Origin: Sphingomonas sp. SUN019
GTDB taxonomy: Bacteria > Pseudomonadota > Alphaproteobacteria > Sphingomonadales > Sphingomonadaceae
NCBI RefSeq assembly: GCF_024758705.1
Contig: NZ_CP096971.1
Location: 2,509,501 to 2,573,500 of the forward strand
Direction: 5' to 3'
DNA length: 64,000 bases
The notes below the pieces were generated by a model, which saw only the letters and a program-made list of their open reading frames with translations, made no database searches and was not told where the DNA came from. This document shows positions 27,085 to 35,320 of this stretch, one piece after another; positions within the stretch are counted from its first letter, which is position 1, and each line of letters starts with the position of its first letter. Position numbers and translations under genes: made by a program.

Positions 27085-27366
27085 TCACCGTACCAAGTCC
27101 GGGATGCGGCTGAATATGTCGACGGTGAAGTCGCTCAGCAGCCCCAGGATCAGCGCGCCGAACACCATGATCGATACCGCGACCACGACGAGCTTCGGAA
27201 CGAACGACAGGGTCTGTTCCTGGATCGAGGTCGCGGCCTGGATCATGCCGAGGATCAGGCCGGAGACGAGCGCCGGGATCAGGATCGGCGCCGCGGCGAG
27301 CGCCAGCACCCACATCGTCTGATTGGCGACGGTCAGGAAATAATCGGCGTCGACGACGGGGTTCAT
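27085..27366 (-). CDS. fliQ: Flagellar export apparatus protein FliQ
   Basis: A 93-residue protein with two membrane helices, opening DADYFLTVANQTMWVLALAAAPIL, then the conserved GLILGMIQAATSIQEQTLSFVPK turn region (~40-62) and a C-terminal FSRIPDLVR. It is a structural subunit of the FliPQR export gate. It is separated from fliP by the family B palindrome at 27386 and from fliR by a hairpin mosaic. Confidence 0.93.
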   Translation of the reverse strand: MNPVVDADYFLTVANQTMWVLALAAAPILIPALVSGLILGMIQAATSIQEQTLSFVPKLVVVAVSIMVFGALILGLLSDFTVDIFSRIPDLVR

Positions 27367-27385
27367 TGGTTCTTTCTTTCTTTAG

Positions 27386-27484
27386 CCCCTCCCCTTCAGG
27401 GGAGGGGTTGGGGTGGGGTCGTTTCCACCAGCGCTTCGCTCGCGGAGAGACCCCACCCCCGGCCCCTCCCCTGAAGGGGAGGGG
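27386..27484. repeat. Family B palindrome, copy 2 (between fliP and fliQ)
   Basis: A 99-nt element with the same outer and inner arms as 22887-22985 (CCCCTCCCCTTCAGGGGAGG and GGTTGGGGTGGGGTC with complements) but a different central loop. It sits 6 nt after the fliP stop inside the fli gene row. Confidence 0.9.
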
Positions 27485-27489
27485 AGAAG

Positions 27490-28362
27490 TCAGGTTGCGA
27501 AACTGTTGGCCAAACTGCCCATGGTCAGCGCCCAGCCGTCGACGAGGACGAACAGCAGCAGCTTGAACGGGAGCGAGATGATGGTGGGCGACATCATCAT
27601 CATGCCGAGCGACATGAGGACGGTCGCGACGACGAGGTCGATGACGATGAACGGCAGGAACACGAGGAAACCGATCTGGAACGCGGTCTTCAATTCGCTG
27701 GTGACGAAGGCGGGGAGGAGGACCGAATAGGGCACGTCCTTGGGCGATGTGTACGGCCCGGATTTCGCCATCTGCGCGAACATCGTCAGATCCTTCACGC
27801 GGGTCTGTTTGGTCATGAAGGCGTGGAGCGGCGCGCCCGCGGTCTTGATCATGTCGGTGCCGCCGATCTGCCCGGCCGAATAGGGCTGGATCGCGGTCGT
27901 GTTGATCTGGGTGATGACCGGGGCCATCACGAAGAACGACAGGAACAGCGACAGGCCGATCAGCACCTGGTTCGGCGGGGTCTGCTGCAGGCCCAGCGCC
28001 TGACGCAGGATCGCGAGTACGATGATGATCCGCGTGAAGCTGGTCATCATCAGGATGATTCCGGGCAGGATCGACAGCAGCCCCATGATGATGAGGACTT
28101 GCAAGCTGAGCGACAGCGAGCCGGAGCCGTTCTGGCCGCCGCCGAGTTGCCCCAGCGCGCGATCGACCGCGTCGCCTGCGCCGGGGACGGGCGGGACGGC
28201 GGCGGGGGCTACCTGCGCGAACGCGGGCATTGCGACAAAGAGCGCGACGATAAGGGCGAGCAGGACGAGAAGGAGCTTGCCCCCGCCGCCATGCGCGGGC
28301 GCTGCGACGTCATGACGATCCGCGATCAGCGCAGGGCCGTTGCCGGTGCGGGTGACGCTCAC
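27490..28362 (-). CDS. fliP: Flagellar export apparatus protein FliP
   Basis: A 290-residue membrane protein of the export gate. A hydrophobic signal segment ([20 protein letters not shown], ~30-50) precedes a Pro/Ala linker, then [37 protein letters not shown] and the C-terminal helices. The conserved FliP signatures are intact. The GTG start at 28362 overlaps the fliO stop (GTGA), which supports it although the N-terminus is about 30 residues longer than usual. Confidence 0.94.
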   Translation of the reverse strand: MSVTRTGNGPALIADRHDVAAPAHGGGGKLLLVLLALIVALFVAMPAFAQVAPAAVPPVPGAGDAVDRALGQLGGGQNGSGSLSLSLQVLIIMGLLSILPGIILMMTSFTRIIIVLAILRQALGLQQTPPNQVLIGLSLFLSFFVMAPVITQINTTAIQPYSAGQIGGTDMIKTAGAPLHAFMTKQTRVKDLTMFAQMAKSGPYTSPKDVPYSVLLPAFVTSELKTAFQIGFLVFLPFIVIDLVVATVLMSLGMMMMSPTIISLPFKLLLFVLVDGWALTMGSLANSFAT

Positions 28363-28616
28363 AGCGCGTCACTCTTGTCGATCAGCGCCACGCCGCCGCG
28401 CCCGACCGAGACGAGCAGGCGCTTGCCTTCGAAATCGATCACCGCGAGGCGCAGGCCGGGCGAGATCATCATCGTTTCCTTGACCGCGATCATGCGCGAG
28501 GTCGGCTTGCCCGGCATCCGGCTTTCCAGCCGCCGCCACAGATACAGGCAACCGATCATCAGCCCGCAGACGAGCGGGAGCAGGACGATGAGCTTGAGGA
28601 TGTAGGACCACATCAT
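28359..28616 (-). CDS. fliO: Flagellar export chaperone-like protein FliO
   Basis: An 85-residue protein with one N-terminal membrane helix ([23 protein letters not shown]) and a short cytoplasmic domain ([30 protein letters not shown]) of the FliO type. FliO helps assemble FliP rings. Identification leans on position between fliN and fliP as well as the fold. It overlaps fliP by 4 nt. Confidence 0.85.
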   Translation of the reverse strand: MMWSYILKLIVLLPLVCGLMIGCLYLWRRLESRMPGKPTSRMIAVKETMMISPGLRLAVIDFEGKRLLVSVGRGGVALIDKSDAL

Positions 28617-28622
28617 GGGGGA

Positions 28623-28928
28623 TCAGCCGCGCGCTGCTGCTGGTGCTTTGTCCGGATTGACCAGCTCGGTCATCCGTACCCCGAAACGGTCGCCGACGGT
28701 GACCACCTCGCCGCGGCCGATCAGCGTGCCGTTGACGAACACGTCGAGCAGTTCGTTGGCCTGACGGTCTAGTTCGATCACGCTCGATTCGCCGAGCGCG
28801 AGCAGTTCGCGCAGTGTCAGCTGGGTCGAGCCGATCTCTACGGTCAGCTTTACATCGACGTCCTGCAGTAGCCGGAAATTGGCCGCGACAGCACCATCGA
28901 CCGGGAAAGCGCCGGTCATGTCGTTCAT
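28623..28928 (-). CDS. fliN: Flagellar motor switch protein FliN
   Basis: A 101-residue SpoA-domain protein: LQDVDVKLTVEIGSTQLTLRELLALGESSVIELDR, then NELLDVFVNGTLIGRGEVVTVGDRFGVRMTELV. It forms the lower C-ring of the rotor and binds FliH for export docking. Short form, no N-terminal extension. The ATG overlaps the fliM stop by 4 nt. Confidence 0.94.
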   Translation of the reverse strand: MNDMTGAFPVDGAVAANFRLLQDVDVKLTVEIGSTQLTLRELLALGESSVIELDRQANELLDVFVNGTLIGRGEVVTVGDRFGVRMTELVNPDKAPAAARG

Positions 28929-29884
28929 GGATTCAGTCCTTCGAGCGAGGCGAGTTTGGAAAGGCGGATCGCGGCGTGGCCGTTCGAAGTGCCGACGGTG
29001 CCGGTGCCGAGCCGGTCGCCGCCGACCATCACCGGAATGTCATCCCCGAAGCTGACCGGGATCACGTCACCGGGCTTCAGGTTCATCAGCACGGCGAGGC
29101 TGATAACGGGTTCGGCGAGCACCGAGCGGACCGGGAACTTCACGCCCATCGCGGCGCGGGTCAGCGCGGTGCGCCATGCGCCGTCCTGTTCGACCGCTTT
29201 CGCGACAACCTTGCCGGTCAGCGCGGTGCCGTGCGGTTTCAGCGCGGTGACGGGATAGACCAGATCGAGGAAGACGGGCTTCGCCGCGCCGCGTGCGATG
29301 CCGAAGCGCGTGACGATCATCGCGTCCTCGCCATCGATCGACTGCAGCATCGACGGGTTCGATTCGACGTGCCCGACCGAGAAGGCGACGCGCGCCAGCG
29401 GCTCCCAGGCGGTGGTCAGCGGGTCGGCGATCATCGCGCCCAGCCGCGTCACCATCGCCTCTGCCGCGGGAGAGAATTCGGTCGGCATGTCGTGCGGGGC
29501 GGCACCGTTGCCGCCGAAGAACAGGTCGAGCAGTTCGAGCACGAATTTCCCGTCGATCACGCAGAGCGCGGCGCGATCGTCCATGCCGAGCGGCAGCCAG
29601 GCGGTGAGCTTGTCGGGGCGTTCGGCGCGGTAGTCGGCGAAGCGCTGGACGACGAGCGGCTCGGCCCAGGCGCGGACCTCTTCGCGCACCAACGGTTCGA
29701 ACACCGCGCGCAACCCCCGCGCGAGCCGCGCGGACAGATGCTGCAGCGTGTGCAGATCGCCGAACGGGTTGAGCTTCGCCACCCCGAGCCCGCCCGGCTG
29801 GACGAGATCGACGCGGCCGCGCTCACGCCGATCCGACGTGTCCGGGGTGGTGGCTGAAGCCGGGGTTGCGGGCGTGTTAACCAT
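28925..29884 (-). CDS. fliM: Flagellar motor switch protein FliM
   Basis: A 319-residue C-ring protein with a CheC-like middle domain (LLDLFFGGNG, FSPAAEAMVTRLGAMIADPL) and C-terminal SpoA domain (PVRSVLAEPVISLAVLMNLKPGDVIPV, GTVGTSNGHAAIRL). The usual N-terminal CheY-P binding motif (LSQxEIDxLL) is not obvious; the first 30 residues are Thr/Ala/Asp-rich. This may mean altered CheY coupling, or a distinct motif. Confidence 0.9.
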   Translation of the reverse strand: MVNTPATPASATTPDTSDRRERGRVDLVQPGGLGVAKLNPFGDLHTLQHLSARLARGLRAVFEPLVREEVRAWAEPLVVQRFADYRAERPDKLTAWLPLGMDDRAALCVIDGKFVLELLDLFFGGNGAAPHDMPTEFSPAAEAMVTRLGAMIADPLTTAWEPLARVAFSVGHVESNPSMLQSIDGEDAMIVTRFGIARGAAKPVFLDLVYPVTALKPHGTALTGKVVAKAVEQDGAWRTALTRAAMGVKFPVRSVLAEPVISLAVLMNLKPGDVIPVSFGDDIPVMVGGDRLGTGTVGTSNGHAAIRLSKLASLEGLNP

Positions 29885-29890
29885 GCCCGA

Positions 29891-30520
29891 TCACTGAACA
29901 ACAAAATTGGTAAAGTAGACGTTACCAACGCCGCCAAAGCCTTCCTTTTCCTTCAGCGTTTCGTTGATCGCGACCGCTAGGCGCTTCTGCAGCGCCTTCT
30001 TGCCGTCGGAGGTGAAGACCTGATCCTCGGTCGTGTCGCCGAGCGCCATCAGGATCGCCGAGCGAATCGCGATGTCGTTGGTCTTGATGTTCTGGACGAC
30101 GGTGTCGTCGTACGGCGTCGCGATGGCGACGCCGACCTGGATGTAATGCACCGAATCCTGCAGATTGGCGGTGAATTCCTTCTCCATGGCGTAGTAATTG
30201 GAGGCGTATTTCTCGCCGCCTTCGCCTTTGGGCGTGGGCTTGCCGTGGTCTTCGGCGGGCGCGGCTTCCTCGTGGCCGCCGCCCGACGCTTCGCCATCTT
30301 CGCCGGCGCGCTTCTGTTCGCTTTTCGGGACCAGTTTCGGCTTGTCCTCCTCCTCGGCGTGCACGCCGCCGCCGACCAAGCCGGAACCCGCGGCGTACAG
30401 GCCCGCGCCGACGCCGCCGCCGACCAGCACCAGCAGGCCCAGCGCGAGCACGATGATCTTGCCCATCTTGCCCTTTTTCTTCTTCGGCTCGGGCGTCGCC
30501 GTTTCGGTGTTGTCGCTCAT
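29891..30520 (-). CDS. fliL: Flagellar basal body-associated protein FliL
   Basis: A 209-residue single-pass membrane protein: a Lys-rich start, helix IIVLALGLLVLVGGGVGAGLY (~22-42), a charged Glu/Lys/Gly-rich linker (~50-105), and the periplasmic FliL domain ending FGGVGNVYFTNFVVQ. It surrounds the stator and raises torque or stability. It sits 6 nt upstream of fliM. The linker is longer than in many FliL proteins. Confidence 0.92.
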   Translation of the reverse strand: MSDNTETATPEPKKKKGKMGKIIVLALGLLVLVGGGVGAGLYAAGSGLVGGGVHAEEEDKPKLVPKSEQKRAGEDGEASGGGHEEAAPAEDHGKPTPKGEGGEKYASNYYAMEKEFTANLQDSVHYIQVGVAIATPYDDTVVQNIKTNDIAIRSAILMALGDTTEDQVFTSDGKKALQKRLAVAINETLKEKEGFGGVGNVYFTNFVVQ

Positions 30521-30535
30521 AAGTCCCCCTCAGGT

Positions 30536-31699
30536 TCAGGCGATTCGGGTGTCTGTTGATTCGGTATCGTCGGTGCGCGCGCGGCGCTGCGCGGCGGCGG
30601 CCGGCGCGGCGGGCTGCTGACGCTGCTGCTGTTGGCTAGCGGTGTCCGCACCGCCCTGCGCGAGCTTCAGCCCGCGCGCTTCGGCGAGTTCGGCGAGTTT
30701 CGGCGCGGCGTCGGCCAGCAACTGGCGCGTTTCGGCATGTTGCGCGGTGAAGTGGACCGCGACGGTGTCGCCATCTCGCTTCAGCGAGACGTCGATCTTG
30801 CCGAGCGCATCGGGGATCAGGCGGATGCTAGTGTCGTTCGCGTTGGCGGCGTCGCGCAACGCGTCGATCCGCTCGATCATGCGCGCGGGCCATTGCTCCT
30901 GCCGCAAGTCGAGCGCGCCGTGCTGCGCGTCGGCGGTGGCGGCGACGGCGTGGGTCTTGATGTCGGATGCGGCGGCGAGGATCGCGGCCTCGGGCGATGC
31001 GGGCGCGCGATCGTCGCGCGCGGCGCGGTGGATGGCGTCGGCGAACACCAGCGCGGCGGGGGCGATGCGGGGCGTCGTCGGCGCCGGTGCGGTCTGGAGG
31101 GGCCGGACCTCTAGCGCGACGCCCGGTTCGCGGCGGCTGACCGGTTTGGGCAGGTCGCGCGCTTCACGTGGCGAAGTTGTGCCAGACGACTTGCCAAGCG
31201 ACTGGGGTGTCGCCGCGGGGACGGGCGGCGCTTGCGGGAGAACCGCGGGAGCGATCATCGGTTCGCGTGGCGCGATCAGCGGCGGCGTCGAGGGCTTGTG
31301 CGCGATGGCGTCCGGGTTCGCTGTTGATACGACGGGCACGGCAGGCGTGGCGGGTGCGGCGACCGGGGTGTCGAGAATTGCCGACGGCAATTGCGGCGAT
31401 ACGGGCGGTGCGAGCGGTTTCGCGAGCGGCATGTCCTCGCTGCGGTGCTCGGTTAGCGGTTTCGATACCGGTGGTGCGAGCGGCGGGGTCAGCCAGGCGA
31501 GCGGGTTCGGCGTTTCGGTGGTGTCGACCGGCACATACTTGCCGATTTCCTTGCCGTCCGGGGCAGGTTCATGCCGCGGGTCGGCGGCATCGGCGATCGG
31601 CATGAGAAGGTCGAACGCGCCGATCGCCGGCGCGACGCCGGGTGGCCCGGCGGGCGCGGTGGGACTAGCCGTCGTGATGTTGAGCAGGGAGAGCGCCAT
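30536..31699 (-). CDS. fliK: Flagellar hook-length control protein FliK
   Basis: A 387-residue protein. The long N-terminal part (~1-260) is Pro/Ala-rich and disordered. The C-terminal Flg_hook domain is recognisable by IRLIPDALGKIDVSLKRDG, VAVHFTAQHAETRQLLAD and LAELAEARGLKL. It is secreted and measures the hook, then triggers FlhB switching. The last ~35 residues are Gln/Arg-rich. Start taken at the second Met (31699), a likely equal choice with 31702. Confidence 0.88.
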   Translation of the reverse strand: MALSLLNITTASPTAPAGPPGVAPAIGAFDLLMPIADAADPRHEPAPDGKEIGKYVPVDTTETPNPLAWLTPPLAPPVSKPLTEHRSEDMPLAKPLAPPVSPQLPSAILDTPVAAPATPAVPVVSTANPDAIAHKPSTPPLIAPREPMIAPAVLPQAPPVPAATPQSLGKSSGTTSPREARDLPKPVSRREPGVALEVRPLQTAPAPTTPRIAPAALVFADAIHRAARDDRAPASPEAAILAAASDIKTHAVAATADAQHGALDLRQEQWPARMIERIDALRDAANANDTSIRLIPDALGKIDVSLKRDGDTVAVHFTAQHAETRQLLADAAPKLAELAEARGLKLAQGGADTASQQQQRQQPAAPAAAAQRRARTDDTESTDTRIA

Positions 31700-31711
31700 C
31701 ATGCGCCCCGA

Positions 31712-32131
31712 TCAGCAAGGATCGTGCCGGATTTTCCTGACCGGTGGGGCGTCCTGCAATGCGCGGATCGCGCGGAGCGCGGCGTCGGCCTCGGCGCGGG
31801 CGAGGAGTTTCTCGACCGCGCTCTGATCGCGCTTAGCCGAGCGGGTCGCTTCGGCGGCGCGCGCGGCTTCGGCTTCGGCGGCGCGGACGCGGTTGGTGGC
31901 GCTTTCGGCCGAGCGGTGGAGGCGGTCGCGGTAATGCGCGGCGGCGGCGAGCGTCACCGCGCCATCGGCGCGGGGCGCTGGCGCGACCGCGGCGGCGAGC
32001 TGGGCGATGCGGTGCGAGAGTTGCGCTTCGCTGGCGGCGATGTCGCGGACGCGTAGTTCCTCGGCTTGTGCGAGGCCGAGTTGCAGCGAGCGGACGCGGT
32101 GAATGCGGGCGAGTTTTCTGGCGTCAGCCAT
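31712..32131 (-). CDS. fliJ: Flagellar export protein FliJ
   Basis: A 139-residue helical protein, rich in Ala/Arg/Glu throughout and predicted as a coiled-coil hairpin, as expected for FliJ, the central stalk of the FliHIJ ATPase. It shows ARKLARIHRVRSLQLGLAQAEE at the start. Identity rests on the fold type and on position between fliI (8-nt overlap) and fliK. Confidence 0.85.
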   Translation of the reverse strand: MADARKLARIHRVRSLQLGLAQAEELRVRDIAASEAQLSHRIAQLAAAVAPAPRADGAVTLAAAAHYRDRLHRSAESATNRVRAAEAEAARAAEATRSAKRDQSAVEKLLARAEADAALRAIRALQDAPPVRKIRHDPC

Positions 32132-33452
32132 CGCCGAACACGCCGGTCAATTCGGCGACCGAATCGGGCAACGAGACCTGCGCGTCGGCATCCTGTTTGA
32201 CAAATTCCATGACCGCGGGATGATAGGCGATGGCGGCGTCGATGTCCGCGTCACTGCCGTGGCGATACGCGCCCATCAGGACGAGGTCGCGGTTCTCTTC
32301 ATAGGTGGCGAGGTGGCGGCGCAGCACGCGCGCGGCCCTGATATGCGGAGCATCGGCGATGTCGGTCATCACGCGGCTGACCGATTTCGACACGTCGATC
32401 GCGGGGTAGACGCCGTGTTCGGCCAGCGCGCGGCTGAGCACGATATGCCCGTCGAGGATCGAGCGCGCCGAATCGACGACCGGGTCGTTGCCGTCGTCGC
32501 CGTCGGCCAGCACGGTGTAGATCGCGGTGATCGATCCGCCGGTGTTGACGTCGGTCCCGGCGCGCTCGATCAGGTTCGGCAGCATCGCGATGGCCGACGG
32601 CGGGTAGCCGCGCGCGCTGGCGGGTTCGCCGAGCGCCAGGCCGATCTCGCGCCCGGCGTGGGCGACGCGGGTGAGCGAATCCATGATGAGGAGGACGCTC
32701 TTGCCCTCGGCGCGGAAGCCTTCGGCGATGGCGGTGGCGCGCAGGGCGCCGCGGATGCGGAGCACGGGAGAATGGTTGGCGGGGACCGCGACGACGACCG
32801 AGCGTTTGCGCGCATCGCCCGCGACCTTGGTTTCGAGAAAGTCGGCGACTTCGCGGCTGCGTTCGCCGATCAGGCCGATGACGATGACGTCGGCTTGCGC
32901 GGCACGGACGATCATGCCGAGCAGCACCGATTTGCCGACGCCGGAACCCGCCATGATGCCGACGCGCTGGCCCTGGCCGATCGTGAGCAGGCCGTTGATC
33001 GCCCGCACGCCGACGTCGAGCGGTTCGAGCACGCGACCGCGATCGAGCGGGGATTGCAGCTTGCCGCCGAGCGGCCAGCGGCCTGCGCCGCGGATCGGGC
33101 CGAGCCCGTCGATCGGCTTGCCCGCGCCGTCGACGACGCGACCGAGCAGCGCCGCGCCGACTTCCGCTTCACCGGGAGGGCCGATCGGGCGCACCGGCAT
33201 CTGCGGCAGGAGCGCGGCGGGTCCGCCGAGGTTCATCAGCAAGGTTCGACCGTTGCGGAAGCCGATCACCTCCGCTTCGACCCCGACCTGACGCGTGCCG
33301 ACCTGGCAGACTGTGCCGACCGGCAGCGTCAGGCCGATCGCCTCCATCAGCAGGCCGTCGAACGAGGCGAGGCGGCCCGAAACCTTTGGCGTCGGGCGGA
33401 AATCGGCGTGGCCGAGCTGATCGAGATAGTCGGCGGTGAAGCGATTCAGCAT
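32124..33452 (-). CDS. fliI: Flagellum-specific ATP synthase FliI
   Basis: A 442-residue F1-beta-like export ATPase. Walker A is GIMAGSGVGKSVLLG near residue 165, Walker B SVLLIMDSLTRVAHAGREIG near 250, with GLALGEPASARGYPPS following (the family signature). It energises export with FliH and FliJ. ATG 33452 (MLNRFTADYLDQL) is chosen; upstream in-frame codons only read into a palindromic repeat. Confidence 0.95.
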   Translation of the reverse strand: MLNRFTADYLDQLGHADFRPTPKVSGRLASFDGLLMEAIGLTLPVGTVCQVGTRQVGVEAEVIGFRNGRTLLMNLGGPAALLPQMPVRPIGPPGEAEVGAALLGRVVDGAGKPIDGLGPIRGAGRWPLGGKLQSPLDRGRVLEPLDVGVRAINGLLTIGQGQRVGIMAGSGVGKSVLLGMIVRAAQADVIVIGLIGERSREVADFLETKVAGDARKRSVVVAVPANHSPVLRIRGALRATAIAEGFRAEGKSVLLIMDSLTRVAHAGREIGLALGEPASARGYPPSAIAMLPNLIERAGTDVNTGGSITAIYTVLADGDDGNDPVVDSARSILDGHIVLSRALAEHGVYPAIDVSKSVSRVMTDIADAPHIRAARVLRRHLATYEENRDLVLMGAYRHGSDADIDAAIAYHPAVMEFVKQDADAQVSLPDSVAELTGVFGDG

Positions 33453-33476
33453 GGGGTTGGTCCGGTCGCGTCCTTC

Positions 33477-33550
33477 GTCTTTGCGAGCGGAGCGAAGCAA
33501 TCCAGCGTCCGCCACGCCGCCCTGGATTGCTTCGCTCCGCTCGCAAAGAC
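33477..33550. repeat. Family C palindrome between fliH and fliI
   Basis: Two perfect 29-nt arms (33477-33505 and 33522-33550; arm core TTGCGAGCGGAGCGAAGCAA) around a 16-nt loop. It lies 24 nt upstream of the fliI ATG on the fli coding strand, with fliH ending 20 nt on the other side. It breaks the otherwise overlapping gene row. Confidence 0.92.
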
Positions 33551-33570
33551 GGGCGCAAGGGGATTTGGGG

Positions 33571-34314
33571 TCACGCCTTCGGCACCGCGACGCGGTCGAT
33601 CGCGTGGGTCAGTTGTTCGAGCCAGAGGTCGGGGCCGTCCTCGACGATCGTCGACGCGGCTTCGAGCACGAAGCTGCCGCGCGCGACGGCTTCGTCGCCG
33701 ACCGCGAAGATCGTCGAGGGCAGGCGGCCGTCGAGCAGCGCCACGTCGTCGGGATGGACGCGGAGCATGGCGGATTCAGTGGCGTCGGCGAGCAGGCTGG
33801 CGGCGGCTTCGATGCGGGCGGCGAGGATGTCGGCGGAGATGCCGATTTCGCCGACCAGCTTGCCGACGAGGAAGGTCACGGTCTGGCGCAATTTGCCCGC
33901 GATCGCATCGCGGTCGATGCGGTCGTCGGCGCGCAGCGCGGCGAGCAGGTCGTCGAGCAGCGCGCGGTCGCGCTCGACCGCCTTCGCCGCGCCTGCGTTG
34001 GCGGCGGCGAGACCTTCGGCATAGCCTGCGGCGCGGGCGGCTTCTACGGGATCGATGAACGGGGCTGCGTTCGCATCGAGCGGATCCCAGCCATCGGTCG
34101 GATTGCTGTCGCGGTCGGCGGGGTGAAAATGCTTTGGGGCGAGATCGGGTGCGGCGTCGCGGATGCGCGCCAGCAGATCGGCGGGCGCGAAGCCGATCGG
34201 GCGGTCGGCGAACGCGCGGCGCAGCGCGAAGGCGGCGTCGTCGTGGCGCGACGCCAGGCCGGGCGTGAAACTTCCCGGCATGGCAGGTGCTGCTTCGATG
34301 CGACCCTCAAACAT
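33571..34314 (-). CDS. fliH: Flagellar assembly protein FliH
   Basis: A 247-residue FliH/HrpE-type stator of the export ATPase. The N-terminal ~95 residues are variable, then a helix AARAAGYAEGLAAANAGAAKAVERDRALL (~98-126) and the C-terminal E2-like domain (LPSTIFAVGDEAVARGSFVLEA, DGPDLWLEQL). The overlap with fliG (8 nt) and the following fliI confirm the call. Confidence 0.88.
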   Translation of the reverse strand: MFEGRIEAAPAMPGSFTPGLASRHDDAAFALRRAFADRPIGFAPADLLARIRDAAPDLAPKHFHPADRDSNPTDGWDPLDANAAPFIDPVEAARAAGYAEGLAAANAGAAKAVERDRALLDDLLAALRADDRIDRDAIAGKLRQTVTFLVGKLVGEIGISADILAARIEAAASLLADATESAMLRVHPDDVALLDGRLPSTIFAVGDEAVARGSFVLEAASTIVEDGPDLWLEQLTHAIDRVAVPKA

Positions 34315-35320
34315 AATCGTCTTCGCCCCCGCCCATCATGATCGTGCCGTCCTTGGCGAGATTGCGCGCGATCTGGATGATGACCTTTTGCGCTTCGAGC
34401 ACTTCGGACAGTTTCATCGGTCCGCGGGCCTCCATCTCGTCGCGGATGCCGTCGGCAGCGCGCGCGGACATGCAGCCGAGGAAACGCGTCCGCGCCGCCT
34501 CGTCGATGCCCTTTAGGGCGCGCGTCAGGATGTCGCCGTCGATGTTGCGGATCAGCGTGCCGAGGTTCTTGTCGTCCATGTCGAGGAGGTTGTCGAAGAC
34601 GAACATCGCCTCCTCGATCGCCTTGGCGGTTTCCTTGTCGAGCTTGAACAGCTTCGGCATCACACGCTGTTCGGTCGCTTTGCGCGCGCCCTGCAGGATC
34701 TTCGCCGCACCGCGCGTGCCGCCCAGCTGGACCTGCTGCTGCTGCCCCGCGCCGCCGGCGCGGTTGGCGAGCATGGTGCGCAAGGTTTCGACCGCTTCGG
34801 GCGTGATCGGCCCCAGTTTCGCGATGCGGTGGAGGATGTCGGGCTGCGCCGCGTCGGGCAGCAGTTCGAGCACCTGGCCACCGATCGCGGGATCGAGATT
34901 GGCGATCAGAACGGCGGCGATCTGCGGGTGTTCTTTTTCCAGCATGCCAGCGATTTCGGGCGCATCGAGCCAGTCGAGCAGGTCGATCTCGCACGCCGCC
35001 TCTGCAGGGGTGATGCGCGCGAGCACGCTGTCGGCCTTTTCGGTGCCGAGCGCGCGGTGCATCACCGCCGTGATCTTTGGCTTCGGGTCGAAATTGATGC
35101 CGGTCCGTTCGCGCGCCCGGCCGACGAAATCGTCGAGCACGTCGCCGACCTCGGTCTCGCTCACGTCGGCGACGTTGAACATCGCAGCACCAAGCTGACG
35201 CACTTCGTCGGGCTCCAGTTTCTGCAGGATCGCGGCGGCTTCTTCCTCACCGACGAGCATCATCAGCACCGCGGCGCGTTCGACGCCGGTGTAGCTGCGG
35301 ATCGGCAGTTCAGCGCTCAT
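34307..35320 (-). CDS. fliG: Flagellar motor switch protein FliG
   Basis: A 337-residue rotor protein with three armadillo-like domains. Recognisable blocks are RAAVLMMLVGEEEAAAILQKLEPDEV (N-domain, binds FliF), EHPQIAAVLIANLDP (middle, EHPQ motif) and MFVFDNLLDMDDKNLGTLIRNIDGD (C-domain with charged torque helix). It couples stator force to the rotor. It overlaps fliF by 4 nt and fliH by 8 nt. Confidence 0.95.
   Translation of the reverse strand: MSAELPIRSYTGVERAAVLMMLVGEEEAAAILQKLEPDEVRQLGAAMFNVADVSETEVGDVLDDFVGRARERTGINFDPKPKITAVMHRALGTEKADSVLARITPAEAACEIDLLDWLDAPEIAGMLEKEHPQIAAVLIANLDPAIGGQVLELLPDAAQPDILHRIAKLGPITPEAVETLRTMLANRAGGAGQQQQVQLGGTRGAAKILQGARKATEQRVMPKLFKLDKETAKAIEEAMFVFDNLLDMDDKNLGTLIRNIDGDILTRALKGIDEAARTRFLGCMSARAADGIRDEMEARGPMKLSEVLEAQKVIIQIARNLAKDGTIMMGGGEDDYV

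Noticed and set aside
32103..34058. A 651-codon plus-strand open frame opposite fliI and fliH
   Set aside because: Low-complexity Arg/Ala/Asp product crossing a palindrome, antisense to two conserved genes.
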